Source: an uncultured Lachnospiraceae bacterium (GTDB lineage: Bacteria > Bacillota > Clostridia > Lachnospirales > Lachnospiraceae). From it: a stretch of 36,998 nucleotides of DNA. The position numbers were made by a program, and so were the translations under genes. Of this stretch, positions 24,318-34,432 are shown one piece after another. The stretch is from assembly GCA_902766825.1 (NCBI GenBank), contig CACXFB010000025.1, forward strand, positions 1-36,998, given 5' to 3'. Position 1 is the stretch's first letter. Each line of letters begins with the position of its first letter. A model generated the notes under the pieces. The model ran no database searches. It was not told the DNA's origin and saw only the letters and a list, made by a program, of their open reading frames with translations.

Positions 24318-25685
24318 TCAGTCCTCGTTTCTTTTTCTGAATCTGGCAATGAAAAATCCGTCGCAATCGTTGATTCCCGGAACCAGTGTCAGATATCCTT
24401 TTGATGTTGTTTCATTACAAAGGCATTTTGGAATGTACGGCTCAAGGCTCTCCGGCTCAAGTCCGCATTTTTCAGTAAGCCAGCGTACATTACCTATGTT
24501 TTCGTAATCATTTACCGTACAGGTAGAATAGATTAACACTCCGCCTGCCTTTACATAAGTCACTGCATTTTCAAGAATCTCTCTTTGCAGCTTTACAAGG
24601 CTTTCAATGTCTTCTTCCTTCGTCTTATATCTTATGTCCGGCTTGTGACCGATTACGCCAAGACCGGAACACGGAACATCGGCAAATACTATGTCTGCCT
24701 TTCCTTCCATATTATCGTCATGCACTGTCGCATCAAATACCTGTGCTTCAACGTTACTGCATCCGCATCTTATGACATTGTCGTTAATCCTTGCAACTTT
24801 ATCGTCGCTTACGTCCCTTGCGATTATTTTTCCGCCTTTATCAAGCATCATCGCAGCATGGAGCGTCTTGCCGCCCGGTGCCGCACATATATCCATGCAG
24901 AACTCATCTCCTTTTATTCCTGCCGCGTGTGCAACAAGCATGGAGCTTTCGTCCTGAATATATATCTTTCCTTCATTAAATGCCGTAAGTCGTCCAAGGT
25001 AATCCACATCTTTAAGAATCATTGCTTCTTTAAGATATTTGCCGGGCATTACGTGCACGCCTTCATCTTCAAGCTGTTTTGCAACTTTGTTATATTCTTC
25101 TTCCAGATTATCAGGACTTGCACATACTCTTACAACCAGATCTGACTTTTTGTTGCACGCCTTTAGCATCGCATATACTTTTTCTTTGTCCATTGAGTCA
25201 GACCACATCTTAACAATCCACTGCGGAACGGAATACTTTACCGAAAGATACTGTAATTCATCTTTATTCTTATCAGGAAGCGCTACACCTTGGTATCCTT
25301 TTGCAATGCTTCTTAATACTCCGTTGACAAATCCGGCAAGTCCTCTAAATCCACGTTTTCCGGCAAGCTTAACTGCTTCGTTACATGCCGCGCTGTCAGG
25401 AACCGAGTCCATGAAAATAATCTGATAAACCGCAAGTCTTATGTTGTTTCTTATGAGCGGTTTCATCTTTTTCACTTTAACTTTTGAAAAATGATCTGTT
25501 ATATAATCAATATATATTATGTTTTCGCAGGTTCCCTGCACAAGTCTTGAATAAAATGCCCTGTTTGTCTTGTCAAGATATTGGTATTTTGCAAGCACGC
25601 CTGCAGTCACCACATGGATAAACTGGTTGTTCTCCATTATCTCAATCATGGAATCAAGGGCAATCTCTCTTATGTTTTCACTCAT
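24318..25685 (-). CDS. rsmB: 16S rRNA cytosine-967 C5-methyltransferase RsmB
   Basis: RsmB (Sun) methylates C967 of 16S rRNA. The N-terminal 140 residues are an NusB-like RNA-binding helical domain (YSRLVQGTCENIIYIDY, then SVPDSAACNEAVKLAGKRG). The Rossmann methyltransferase follows with the SAM loop DICAAPGGKTLHAA, then DVPCSGLGVIGHKPDIR and YSTCTVNDYENIGN, which hold the two catalytic Cys residues. The 455-residue length is typical. Its start overlaps the end of fmt by 8 bases, and its stop lies 2 bases before the rlmN start, so the three are tightly coupled. Confidence 0.95.
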   Translation of the reverse strand: MSENIREIALDSMIEIMENNQFIHVVTAGVLAKYQYLDKTNRAFYSRLVQGTCENIIYIDYITDHFSKVKVKKMKPLIRNNIRLAVYQIIFMDSVPDSAACNEAVKLAGKRGFRGLAGFVNGVLRSIAKGYQGVALPDKNKDELQYLSVKYSVPQWIVKMWSDSMDKEKVYAMLKACNKKSDLVVRVCASPDNLEEEYNKVAKQLEDEGVHVMPGKYLKEAMILKDVDYLGRLTAFNEGKIYIQDESSMLVAHAAGIKGDEFCMDICAAPGGKTLHAAMMLDKGGKIIARDVSDDKVARINDNVIRCGCSNVEAQVFDATVHDDNMEGKADIVFADVPCSGLGVIGHKPDIRYKTKEEDIESLVKLQREILENAVTYVKAGGVLIYSTCTVNDYENIGNVRWLTEKCGLEPESLEPYIPKCLCNETTSKGYLTLVPGINDCDGFFIARFRKRNED

Positions 25686-26622
25686 CTTTCTTACCTAGGA
25701 AATCTCCTTCTTTGAGGGTAAAGCCGCGAAGAAATGCATCTGTTAACATTCTCTTTTTGCCTTGAAGCTGAACTTCATTTATTATAAGGCTTCCCTGTCC
25801 TGCCTTAACATGAAATTCATTTTTATCAACATATGTTACCGTTCCCGGTCTGACATCTTGCTTGTCATCTTCAATAACCGTAACATCCCATATCTTTATA
25901 AGCTTATCATCTATATAGGTAAATGCGCTTGGCCATGGTGAGAGCCCTCTTACAAGTCTGTCTATCTGGACTGCAGACTTTGTAAAATCGATATCACCCA
26001 TCTCTTTGCTTAGCATTCCTACATAGTTGGATTTTGCATCGTCCTGCTTAGTTCTTGTTGCGCTTCCTTCTTCTAACATAACAAGTGTCTTAGCAAGGAG
26101 ATCTGCTCCCATAACGGCGAGTCTGTCGTGGAGGCTTCCGCCTGTATCCTTTTCATCTATAGGTGTTGTCTCCTGCAGGATTATATCTCCCGTATCAAGT
26201 CCTTCGTCCATGTACATGGTAGTAACACCTGTCATTGTCTCGCCTCTAAGAATTGTCCATTGTATCGGGGCAGCACCTCTGTATGCAGGAAGCAGTGATG
26301 AGTGTACATTAATGCATCCGTACTTTGGCATATCAAGTACTTCTTTAGGAAGAATCTGTCCGAATGCCACTACTACAATGACATCAAAATCGTATTTCTT
26401 AAGTTCTTCTATGCATCCTACTTCTTTAATCTTATCAGGCTGAAATACCGGTATGTCGTACTTAAGCGCACATTCTTTCACCGGTGAAAATGCAACTTTT
26501 CCGCCTCGTCCTTTAACCCTGTCAGGCTGTGTCACGACAAGATTAACTGTATGTCCTTCTTCAATTAACTTTTCAAGTGTAGGCACCGCAAAGTCCGGTG
26601 TTCCCATAAATACAACTTTCAT
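25678..26622 (-). CDS. fmt: Methionyl-tRNA formyltransferase
   Basis: Fmt formylates initiator Met-tRNA using 10-formyl-tetrahydrofolate. The protein starts MKVVFMGTPDFAVPTLEKLI and contains the folate and catalytic block INVHSSLLPAYRGAAPIQW (conserved Asn, His and the SLLP loop) and TGDIILQ with the catalytic Asp. A C-terminal OB-like tRNA-binding domain begins near residue 205. The 314-residue length is standard. It follows def by 33 bases and overlaps rsmB by 8, the classic def-fmt-rsmB arrangement that pairs adding and removing the formyl group. Confidence 0.96.
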   Translation of the reverse strand: MKVVFMGTPDFAVPTLEKLIEEGHTVNLVVTQPDRVKGRGGKVAFSPVKECALKYDIPVFQPDKIKEVGCIEELKKYDFDVIVVVAFGQILPKEVLDMPKYGCINVHSSLLPAYRGAAPIQWTILRGETMTGVTTMYMDEGLDTGDIILQETTPIDEKDTGGSLHDRLAVMGADLLAKTLVMLEEGSATRTKQDDAKSNYVGMLSKEMGDIDFTKSAVQIDRLVRGLSPWPSAFTYIDDKLIKIWDVTVIEDDKQDVRPGTVTYVDKNEFHVKAGQGSLIINEVQLQGKKRMLTDAFLRGFTLKEGDFLGKKDE

Positions 26623-26655
26623 GTAGCCTCTCTCCTGTCAACTGTCATCTGATAA

Positions 26656-27129
26656 TTATTCCTGGCCTACCTGATGGATTCCGCCTTCTGCTCTTTCCAC
26701 ATACAGGTGTCCGTCAAGATGATCTATCTCATGGCAAAATGCTCTTGCAAGAAGTCCTTCTCCTTCGATCTCGTACTCCTGCATATTCTCATCAAATGCT
26801 CTTACTTTTACGCGACTTGGTCTTGTCACGATTCCTGACATTCCCGGCACACTAAGGCATCCTTCCTCGCCAGTCTGTGTTCCGTCTTCTTCTATAATCT
26901 CAGGATTAATAAGAATGATAGGTTCATCTCTTTCTTCAGTAACATCTATTACAACAATTCTTTTAAGAATTCCGACCTGTGGTGCGGCAAGTCCGACACC
27001 CTGTGCTTCATACATTGTATCAAGCATATCTTCTATAAGAACTTTTACATTGTCTGTTATCTCTTTAACTTCTCTGCATTTCTTATTAAGTACAGGATCG
27101 CCCATCTCTCTGATTTTTCTAAGTGCCAT
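26656..27129 (-). CDS. def: Peptide deformylase (canonical)
   Basis: This metalloenzyme deformylates nascent polypeptides. All three motifs are canonical: GVGLAAPQVG (residues about 44-53), EGCLSVPG and CHEIDHLDG, with Cys and two His binding the metal. The 157-residue length and the FDENMQEYEIEGEGLLARA segment fit the bacterial type 1 enzyme. AAAGGAAA precedes the ATG. A 108-base gap separates it from priA, the longest spacing in this stretch, and could hold an internal promoter, though I see no clear one. The atypical paralogue at 14306-14716 lacks the motif 1 Gln that is present here. Confidence 0.96.
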   Translation of the reverse strand: MALRKIREMGDPVLNKKCREVKEITDNVKVLIEDMLDTMYEAQGVGLAAPQVGILKRIVVIDVTEERDEPIILINPEIIEEDGTQTGEEGCLSVPGMSGIVTRPSRVKVRAFDENMQEYEIEGEGLLARAFCHEIDHLDGHLYVERAEGGIHQVGQE

Positions 27130-27237
27130 TTGTCATTTTCCTTTCATGTAGCATTTCTTATCTGCGTGATTCAAAATGCTTTAAAATTCTTTAATCTGAT
27201 ATTCTAAGCTGTAAGTATATATAACATATAAAACTTT

Positions 27238-29496
27238 CTATGTCAAAATATCATAGTGAACTATGTAATCATTGTAATCTTTACTGCCAAGGTGAAGCTG
27301 CTGCATGCAGTCTCTTACATGTATAAGAATGCGCTCATCGGCATGCTTTATATATATAACCTTGCGATAGTAATCATTTATCTTGGATATTGTCGCCTCG
27401 GACGGACCAAGAATCAAAAGGTTCTCATCCGCAGCCTCGCACTGTCTTGCAGTCTGTGCAAGAAGGTTAGCAAACTTTCCGGTATCAGCCTCATTTTTCC
27501 CCATAACAAGGACACTTAAAAGTCCTACAACCGGCGGATATCCAAAGAGCTTTCTTGCACTTATTTCCCTGTTATAAAATGCTTCATAATCCATCTTTGC
27601 GGCATTTATCACACTGTAATGGTCCGGTTTGTAGGTCTGGATTACAACCTCTCCGGGTCTTTGTGCTCTTCCGGCTCGTCCTGCTGCCTGCAAAAGGAGC
27701 TCGAACGTTGTCTCTGATGCCGAAAAATCATTTGCCCCCAAGGACAAATCCGCCGCCAGTATTCCAACCAATGTTACGTTAGGAAAATCATGTCCTTTTA
27801 CAATCATCTGGGTTCCTATAAGTATGTCCGCATCTCCTGCCGCAAATGCACTGAGTATCTTTGCATGCCCATCCTTGCCTTTTGTTGTATCCTTATCCAT
27901 TCGAAGTATCCTTGCTCCCGGATATTTTCTTGCCGCCATCATCTCAACTTTCTGTGTTCCGGTTCCAAAAATCGAGATAAATTTTGACGAGCATTTCGGA
28001 CAGGTCGATGTTGCTTTCATCTCGTATCCGCAATAATGACACACCAGTCTTGCACCTTCCTTGTAAGTGCCGTACTGTTCACCGTCCGGTGTGTGGTATG
28101 TCATCGACACATCACAGTGAGGACATTTGATTATGTGTCCGCATGCCCTGCAGGATACAAATCCCGAGTAACCTCTTCTGTTGATAAAGAGCATTATCTG
28201 CTCACCTTTACTTAACCGGTCTTTAATAAGTCCGTCAAGTCGCTCGGAAAAAATTGATTTGTTACCTTTCTTTAATTCTTCCCTTAAATCTTCTATGTAT
28301 ACTTGCGGCAAAGATGCTCCTTTTGCTCTTTGCGCCAGTTTTTTAAGAATAAGTCTCCCCTGCTGTACTGCATAAAACGCTTCCACCGACGGTGATGCTG
28401 AACCAAGTATCACGCTGCATCCGCTCATTTTTGCAAGCATGCATGCTACCTGCCTTGCATCATATCTTGGCGGCATCTCACTCTTGTAGCTGCCTTCATG
28501 CTCCTCGTCTATTACTATAAGTCCGAGATTGTCAAACGGCGTAAACAATGCCGAACGCGGTCCTATCATAACGTCTATGTCTTTGTTTTTCGCCCTAAGA
28601 TACTGATCGTAGCGCTCTCCTGCGGAGAGTCTTGAATTCATAATCGATACTCTGTCGCCAAACTTTGCGTAAAATCTCTTCACGGTCTGATATGTAAGCG
28701 AAATCTCCGGTATCAGCATTATTACCTGCTTACCTTTTTGAAGAACATGGTTAATTATCTCCATGTATACTTCCGTCTTGCCGCTTCCCGTCACTCCGTG
28801 AATGAGATAATTATTCATCTTATTATCATCGATATCACTTATAATCTCATCGGCAATCCTTCTCTGGTCATCATTTAAAATGATGCTGCCTCTTTCCTGT
28901 GCATTAACTTTAATCGGGTTTCTGTATCTGATTTTGCTTTCCACCGCAATTACATCAGTTTTCTCAAGTGATTTAATTACACTTTCCGATACGCCGAGTT
29001 CATTTTTTATAAATTCCTCGCTCATAACTTCATTTTCTGCAAGGGCATTAAGGAGAATGCATCTTGACGACATTCTTTTATCCTTGCCATACTGTTCTAG
29101 CAATTCTTTTAAAGTCGTATCATCTGCATTAAGGCGGATATATTTTGTCGTGTTATTTCTAACTGCCTTCTTTACCGGAATAACCGTCTTTAGGGCATCA
29201 TTAATAGTCCCTCCGTATCTTTTCTTAATCATATACGCAAGGCTTATCATCTTAGAATCTATAGGGACCTGTGCATCGTCAGCTTTTATTATTGCTTTTA
29301 TTCTTTGCGGGTCAAATGACGGAGTATCTGTTATATCCACCACGTAACCTTTAATATTTCTGTTTCCTTTGCCAAAAGGGATAATTACACGTTTGCCCGG
29401 ATGAATATGTTCTTCCATATCCTTAGGTATTGCATATTGAAATATTTTATCAAGTTTCTCGTGTGAGATATCAACTACAATATCTGCATACAACAT
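27238..29496 (-). CDS. priA: Primosomal protein N', replication restart helicase PriA
   Basis: PriA reloads the replisome at stalled forks. The N-terminal DNA-binding domain begins MLYADIVVDISHEKLDKIFQ. The helicase follows with Walker A GVTGSGKTEVYM, DEEH box VIDEEHEGSYKSE and GSASPSVEA. The zinc-binding insert has CRACGHIIKCPHCD then CHYCGYEMKATSTCPKC (eight Cys), and the second helicase lobe has GTGTQKVEM and QAAGRAGRA. I use the ATG at 29496, which has GGAGG 8 bases upstream, not the in-frame ATG 13 codons earlier; this gives 752 residues, close to the family norm. It lies 67 bases after murF. Confidence 0.95.
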   Translation of the reverse strand: MLYADIVVDISHEKLDKIFQYAIPKDMEEHIHPGKRVIIPFGKGNRNIKGYVVDITDTPSFDPQRIKAIIKADDAQVPIDSKMISLAYMIKKRYGGTINDALKTVIPVKKAVRNNTTKYIRLNADDTTLKELLEQYGKDKRMSSRCILLNALAENEVMSEEFIKNELGVSESVIKSLEKTDVIAVESKIRYRNPIKVNAQERGSIILNDDQRRIADEIISDIDDNKMNNYLIHGVTGSGKTEVYMEIINHVLQKGKQVIMLIPEISLTYQTVKRFYAKFGDRVSIMNSRLSAGERYDQYLRAKNKDIDVMIGPRSALFTPFDNLGLIVIDEEHEGSYKSEMPPRYDARQVACMLAKMSGCSVILGSASPSVEAFYAVQQGRLILKKLAQRAKGASLPQVYIEDLREELKKGNKSIFSERLDGLIKDRLSKGEQIMLFINRRGYSGFVSCRACGHIIKCPHCDVSMTYHTPDGEQYGTYKEGARLVCHYCGYEMKATSTCPKCSSKFISIFGTGTQKVEMMAARKYPGARILRMDKDTTKGKDGHAKILSAFAAGDADILIGTQMIVKGHDFPNVTLVGILAADLSLGANDFSASETTFELLLQAAGRAGRAQRPGEVVIQTYKPDHYSVINAAKMDYEAFYNREISARKLFGYPPVVGLLSVLVMGKNEADTGKFANLLAQTARQCEAADENLLILGPSEATISKINDYYRKVIYIKHADERILIHVRDCMQQLHLGSKDYNDYIVHYDILT

Positions 29497-29563
29497 GTAA
29501 TTATCCTCCTTTCGTGATATTTTTCTTTTTTTCAAATAAGCCTTTTTTAAAGGATTATATTTA

Positions 29564-31006
29564 TTAAGACAGCGCCTTAACTATCTCGTCCATGTGCATT
29601 CCTCTTGAACCTTTAACAAGTAAAACCGCACCGTCTGTTACTGTATCTTTCAAATAATTTATGGCATCTTCGTTGCTGTCGAAGCTAACAACTTTTTTGT
29701 CAACGCCTGCATCATTTACAGCTTTTGCAATGTATTTTGCTTCATTTCCTACTGTTACAAGTTCATCTACGCTGCTTGCTGCCACGTATTTACCGACTTC
29801 GTAATGACAGTCATGCGACACTTCTCCAAGTTCGAGCACGTCTGCAAGCACTGCATATTTTCTTGTTGCATCCTTTATTCCTGTTACAACGTCTATTCCG
29901 CTCTTGATTGAATCAGGGCTTGCGTTGTAAGTGTCATCTATAATCTTGAATTTTCCGTTATCGATTATCGTTCCTCTCATGGCAATCGTCTTGTATGAAA
30001 GGAGTGCTTTTGCGGCATCTTCCATTGATATTCCGACACCGTCTGCCACAGCTATTGCAGCAAGTGCATTGATGACATTATGCATTCCCGGTACATTTAA
30101 TTTAACAGGCACGCTTCTGCCGTCCTTAGCATTGCATGTAAATTCCATTCCGTCCGAACCTGTTACAATGTCTGTTGCATAAAAATCATATTCCGGCGAT
30201 GTTCCAAAGGTTGTTACTTTACATTTATCAAGTGCCTTCTTTGTCTCATCATCTATCAGCATCTCTTTTTGGGGATTATTCTTATACTGTGCAATCTCTC
30301 TTAAAAGCTCATCGTCCGCATTGACGTAAAGTACACTTTTCTCTTTGAAATAATCGATTATGTTAAGCTTCTCTCTTCTTGTGTTTTCTTTTTTCTTAAA
30401 CTGGTTAATGTGACTCATGCCGATGTTGGTCATAACCGCAAATTCAGGTTTTGCGATTGCTACGAGTCTGTTCATCTCACCTTCTTCGCTTACACCCATC
30501 TCGATTACAGCTGCTTCATGCGCATCTTCAAATCTTAACATCATAAGCGACAGACCTATCTGGCTGTTAAGGTTTCCTTCTGTTCTAAGTGTGTTGTATT
30601 TTGCTTCAAGTGCTGTTGCAACCATTTCTTTTGTGGTTGTCTTTCCGACACTTCCGGTTATTCCGACAAGCGGAAGATTGAATCTGCTTCTTGAATACTG
30701 TGCTAATGCCTGAAGTGCCCTAAGCGTGTCATCAACTTTTAACACAGCCTTGTCATCACTAAGTGATTCATTTTCAACATCTTCTTTTGTGTGCTTTGAT
30801 GTAAATGAAACGCTTGCACCTGTCTTTAGCGCATCAAACATAAATTTGTGGGCATCCACCTTTTCACCCACTATAGGGATAAACAAATCATTTTCATTAA
30901 TCTGTCTTGAATTGATTGACGCACCTTCTATTATTATATCTTCATTGCCACAAAGCAGTGTTGCGCCTGTTGCTTTTATAATCTCTTTTACACTTATGCT
31001 TTTCAT
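29564..31006 (-). CDS. murF: UDP-N-acetylmuramoyl-tripeptide--D-alanyl-D-alanine ligase
   Basis: MurF adds D-Ala-D-Ala to the UDP-MurNAc tripeptide, the last cytoplasmic step in building the peptidoglycan stem. The ATP-binding loop GITGSVGKTTTKEMV lies near residues 107-121. The central ligase domain contains TEGNLNSQIGLSLMML and EMGVSEEGEMNRL, followed by TNIGMSHINQF. The C-terminal domain has DDTYNASPDSIKSG and LLVKGSRGMHMDEIV, which are MurF hallmarks. The ATG at 31006 has GGAGG 9 bases before it; an upstream frame extension has no such site. It follows murE by 30 bases, so the two consecutive ligases are co-expressed. Confidence 0.95.
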   Translation of the reverse strand: MKSISVKEIIKATGATLLCGNEDIIIEGASINSRQINENDLFIPIVGEKVDAHKFMFDALKTGASVSFTSKHTKEDVENESLSDDKAVLKVDDTLRALQALAQYSRSRFNLPLVGITGSVGKTTTKEMVATALEAKYNTLRTEGNLNSQIGLSLMMLRFEDAHEAAVIEMGVSEEGEMNRLVAIAKPEFAVMTNIGMSHINQFKKKENTRREKLNIIDYFKEKSVLYVNADDELLREIAQYKNNPQKEMLIDDETKKALDKCKVTTFGTSPEYDFYATDIVTGSDGMEFTCNAKDGRSVPVKLNVPGMHNVINALAAIAVADGVGISMEDAAKALLSYKTIAMRGTIIDNGKFKIIDDTYNASPDSIKSGIDVVTGIKDATRKYAVLADVLELGEVSHDCHYEVGKYVAASSVDELVTVGNEAKYIAKAVNDAGVDKKVVSFDSNEDAINYLKDTVTDGAVLLVKGSRGMHMDEIVKALS

Positions 31007-31036
31007 AATATATGACCTCCGTATTGTCACCGTCTG

Positions 31037-32563
31037 TTATGCCTGACTGCCTATGATTTCTTTTATTACCTCACGCTCATCAAAATGAGTTCTTTGTCCT
31101 TTTATCTCAATGTAATCTTCATGTCCCTTACCGATAAGAAGAATTACATCGCCATCTTTTGCATTTTCAATTGCGTATCTTATTGCTTTTGCTCTGTCAG
31201 GAATTGATACATACTCGGCATCACCTTTTTTAACTCCCACGATAATATCATCTATTATCGCCTGTGGCTCTTCAAATCTTGGATTGTCATTGGTAAGCAC
31301 AAGGAAATCCGCAAGTTTTGAGCAAACTTCACCCATCTCAAATCTTCTGTTACGGTCTCTGTTACCGCCCGCTCCGAATATTACAACAAGTCTCTTCGGG
31401 TTATATTCCTTGATTGTTGTTATAAGACTTTCGGCACTCATCGCATTGTGTGCGTAATCTATAACAAGAGTGTATGTACTTCCCGGAACCGATACAATCT
31501 CAACTCTTCCTTTTACCTTAAGGTTCTCCATTGATTTCTTAATAACTTCAACATCTACACCAAAATGTCTGCATATAGCTATTGCCATAAGCGAATTATA
31601 TACGCTGAATTTACCCGGAATATTAACCTTAACGTCAAAATCAAGAAGTCCTTTTACTTCATATTCAACACCAAGTCTTCCTTCTGAAGAAAGGAGTCTT
31701 AAGTTCTTGGCATAAAGGTCTGCCGACTCATCAAGTCCGAATGTCTCAACTTCACATGTGTGATTCTTTAATATCTGCTCAAAATGCTCATCATCTCTGT
31801 TAAGTATTCCGACTTTACACTGTCTGAACAACTTTGACTTGCACTCAAGATATTCGTTAAAATCGGCATGCTCGTCTTTGCCGATATGATCGACACCTAG
31901 ATTTGAAAACATTCCGTAATCAAAGGTAAACCCTGCTACTCTGTCAAGTTTGAGTCCCTGTGATGAAACTTCCATAACAACAACGTCGCATCCGGCTTTA
32001 ACCATCTTTGCAAATGTTTCCTGTACAACATATGACTCAGGTGTTGTATTTTTTGAAGGTATATGTTCATCACCGATTATGGTCTCTATTGTTCCTATAA
32101 GACCTGTCTTATAACCTGCCATATCGAGCATTTCCTTAACCATATATGAAGTTGTTGTCTTACCCTTTGTTCCGGTTATTCCGATAGTCTTAATCTTTTC
32201 TGCAGGATTACCAAAGTAATTGGCTGCAGTTATTGCAAGTGCATTTCTTGTACTGTCCACCTTGACAAAGACAACTTCATCGCAGTTGTTGTAATCATTT
32301 ACATTGATATCTTTTTCGACAATGATGCACGCTGCTCCTTTATCGATAACATCCTGAATGTAACTGTGTCCGTCGCTTACAGCTCCGGTTATACATACAA
32401 ATGCGCTGTTCTTTTCAACTTTTCTTGAATCATACACTAAGGTTGTGATATCTGCTTCTAATATATCATTGCCATCGTCTTTGCATTCGTCGTTTGTGCC
32501 ATTCTTCTCTTCATTTTCAAGTACTGTGTAATTTATTTTATTAAGTAATTCTTTTATCTTCAT
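31037..32563 (-). CDS. murE: UDP-MurNAc-L-Ala-D-Glu--meso-diaminopimelate ligase
   Basis: MurE adds the third amino acid to the peptidoglycan stem peptide. The nucleotide loop is GITGTKGKTTTSYMV, followed by NTTPESYVVQETFAKMVKAG, the EVSSQGLKLDRVAG block, DYAHNAMSAE and GAGGNRDRNRR. The substrate-selecting DNPRFE motif near residue 400 is that of enzymes using meso-diaminopimelate rather than lysine, which tells the cell-wall type. I use the ATG at 32563, with GGAGG 7 bases upstream, rather than one ten codons earlier. It lies between the ABC exporter genes and murF, with gaps of 45 and 30 bases. Confidence 0.95.
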   Translation of the reverse strand: MKIKELLNKINYTVLENEEKNGTNDECKDDGNDILEADITTLVYDSRKVEKNSAFVCITGAVSDGHSYIQDVIDKGAACIIVEKDINVNDYNNCDEVVFVKVDSTRNALAITAANYFGNPAEKIKTIGITGTKGKTTTSYMVKEMLDMAGYKTGLIGTIETIIGDEHIPSKNTTPESYVVQETFAKMVKAGCDVVVMEVSSQGLKLDRVAGFTFDYGMFSNLGVDHIGKDEHADFNEYLECKSKLFRQCKVGILNRDDEHFEQILKNHTCEVETFGLDESADLYAKNLRLLSSEGRLGVEYEVKGLLDFDVKVNIPGKFSVYNSLMAIAICRHFGVDVEVIKKSMENLKVKGRVEIVSVPGSTYTLVIDYAHNAMSAESLITTIKEYNPKRLVVIFGAGGNRDRNRRFEMGEVCSKLADFLVLTNDNPRFEEPQAIIDDIIVGVKKGDAEYVSIPDRAKAIRYAIENAKDGDVILLIGKGHEDYIEIKGQRTHFDEREVIKEIIGSQA

Positions 32564-32608
32564 TTTAATCCTCCAATGAAAAAATATATTCATTCACATT
32601 ATATTATT

Positions 32609-34390
32609 TCAGTTAAACTGGCTGTTGTAAAGATTATAATAAAAGCCTTTTTGAACAATTAACTCATCATGGCTTCCCTGCTCTATAACATTACCATCTT
32701 TCATCACAAGAATCACGTCCGATTCTTTAATTGTCGACAGACGATGTGCAACCACAAAACTCGTTCTTCCTTCCATGAGTTTCAAAAATGCTTTCTGTAT
32801 TCTTCTCTCGGTAATTGTATCAATCGAAGATGTTGCCTCGTCAAGTATCAGCATCGGTGGAAGACAAAGCATAACTCGCGTAATGCTAAGCAGCTGCTTT
32901 TGTCCTTGCGAAAGTCCTCCAAGTTCTTCGCCAATAAGTGTATCGTACCCTTTAGGAAGCCTTTTGATAAAGCTGTGGGAATGCGCAGCTTTTGCCGCTG
33001 CGATTATCTCCTCATCAGTTGCATCCGGCTTGCCCATTGCAATATTTTCACGGACCGTAGCGTTTTTTAACCATGTCTCCTGCAAAACCATTCCAAATGA
33101 ATGTCTGAGACTTTGCATTGTTATATGATTATTCTCATGACCGTCTATAAGAATTCTTCCTTCTACCGGGTCATAAAATCTCATAAGAAGATTAATGAGC
33201 GTTGTCTTACCGCATCCTGTTGGTCCGACGATCGCAATCCTGCTTCCCGCTTTCACATCAAGGTTAAAATGTTCTATAAGTCTTTGCTCAGGAAGATATG
33301 AAAAACTTACATCATCAAAAGTCACATCTCCCTTAGCTTCACTTAGTGTAATGGCATCCGGCAAATCTTTTTCAATCTCCGGTGCTTCTAAAAATTCAAA
33401 TATTCTCTGCGCGCAGGCAATCGCATTTTGAAGTTCTGTTATAACCGACGAAATCTCATTAAACGGCTTCGTATACTGGTTCGCATAACTTAGGAAGCTT
33501 GAGAGCTGTCCAACCGTAAGCCCGACACCGCCTGTTGTAACAATAAGTATTGCTCCAAACACTCCTACACCTGCATACACAAGGCCATTTACAAATCGTG
33601 TTGACGGATTGGTCAAAGACGAATAGAACAACGCTTTAAGGGAATATTTTGCAAGGTCATCATTTAATTTATCAAACTGCTTAATCGCCTCGTCTTCGTG
33701 TGTATAGGCCTTAACAACCTTAAGATTGCCTATCATTTCATCTATAAATCCTGTCTGCTCGCCACGTTTTAATGTCGCCTTCGTAAACATTGAATATGTC
33801 TTTTTTGAGATAAATGATGCAACAAAGAACGAAAGCGGTGTTACAAGCACAACAACAAGCGTTATCTTTATATTGATGGAAATCATGAACAAAAGTGTTC
33901 CTATTATGGTCATTACGCCCGTAAAGAACTGGGCAAATCCAAGCAGCAGACCATCGGCAAACTGGTCAACATCCGCAATAACCCTGCTTACCAGATCTCC
34001 CTGCGTCTGGGTATCAAGATACGACAGCGGTACATTCTGCAGCTTTCTAATAGCTTTCGCCCTGATGTCTTTTACTACAGCGTAGGTCATCTTAGTATTT
34101 ATGACATTCATTATCCACTGCAAAATGATTGTAAGGACAACCAAAACCGCTATTGTTATTATAATTTTTTTGATGTTTTTCCAGTCGGTATCTCCTTCTA
34201 TCATGTAGTCGATGGACTTACCTGTAAGAATAGGCACATACAGTGTAAATGCTACCGTAAGAAGTGCAAACAAAAGCGACAGTGCTGCATGTATCTTGTG
34301 CTTTCCTATCAGATGCAGCACACTTTTTATTGTATTATTTTTTAATTCTTTATTCGATTCTTTTTTTGATTTTATTTTGGAATTATTCAT
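32609..34390 (-). CDS. ABC exporter half-transporter, catalytically complete subunit of a heterodimer
   Basis: This is a fused permease-ATPase of the multidrug/lipid exporter class (MdlB/BmrD-like). Six membrane helices occupy about residues 30-330. The ATPase follows with Walker A GPTGCGKTTLI, a signature motif LSQGQKQLL (unusual Q for G) and Walker B LILDEATSSID with the catalytic Glu. The partner at 34433-36190 has the opposite pattern (standard signature, Asp for the catalytic Glu), so together they make an asymmetric heterodimer with one full and one degenerate ATP site. AGGAAAG precedes the ATG, 42 bases after the partner ends. The 593-residue length is typical. The substrate cannot be told from sequence. 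Confidence 0.92.
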   Translation of the reverse strand: MNNSKIKSKKESNKELKNNTIKSVLHLIGKHKIHAALSLLFALLTVAFTLYVPILTGKSIDYMIEGDTDWKNIKKIIITIAVLVVLTIILQWIMNVINTKMTYAVVKDIRAKAIRKLQNVPLSYLDTQTQGDLVSRVIADVDQFADGLLLGFAQFFTGVMTIIGTLLFMISINIKITLVVVLVTPLSFFVASFISKKTYSMFTKATLKRGEQTGFIDEMIGNLKVVKAYTHEDEAIKQFDKLNDDLAKYSLKALFYSSLTNPSTRFVNGLVYAGVGVFGAILIVTTGGVGLTVGQLSSFLSYANQYTKPFNEISSVITELQNAIACAQRIFEFLEAPEIEKDLPDAITLSEAKGDVTFDDVSFSYLPEQRLIEHFNLDVKAGSRIAIVGPTGCGKTTLINLLMRFYDPVEGRILIDGHENNHITMQSLRHSFGMVLQETWLKNATVRENIAMGKPDATDEEIIAAAKAAHSHSFIKRLPKGYDTLIGEELGGLSQGQKQLLSITRVMLCLPPMLILDEATSSIDTITERRIQKAFLKLMEGRTSFVVAHRLSTIKESDVILVMKDGNVIEQGSHDELIVQKGFYYNLYNSQFN

Positions 34391-34432
34391 AGCATACTTT
34401 CCTGTTTTGAAACTTATTAACTGACATTTAAC

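Noticed and set aside
24316..24366. Upstream ATG for rlmN
   Set aside because: It would overlap rsmB by about 48 bases; the TTG at 24315 has a GAGG at ideal spacing and directly follows the rsmB stop.
27130..27237. Terminator or promoter in the priA-def gap
   Set aside because: There is only a loose AGCATTT/AAATGCT pairing with no T run, and no convincing -35/-10 pair.
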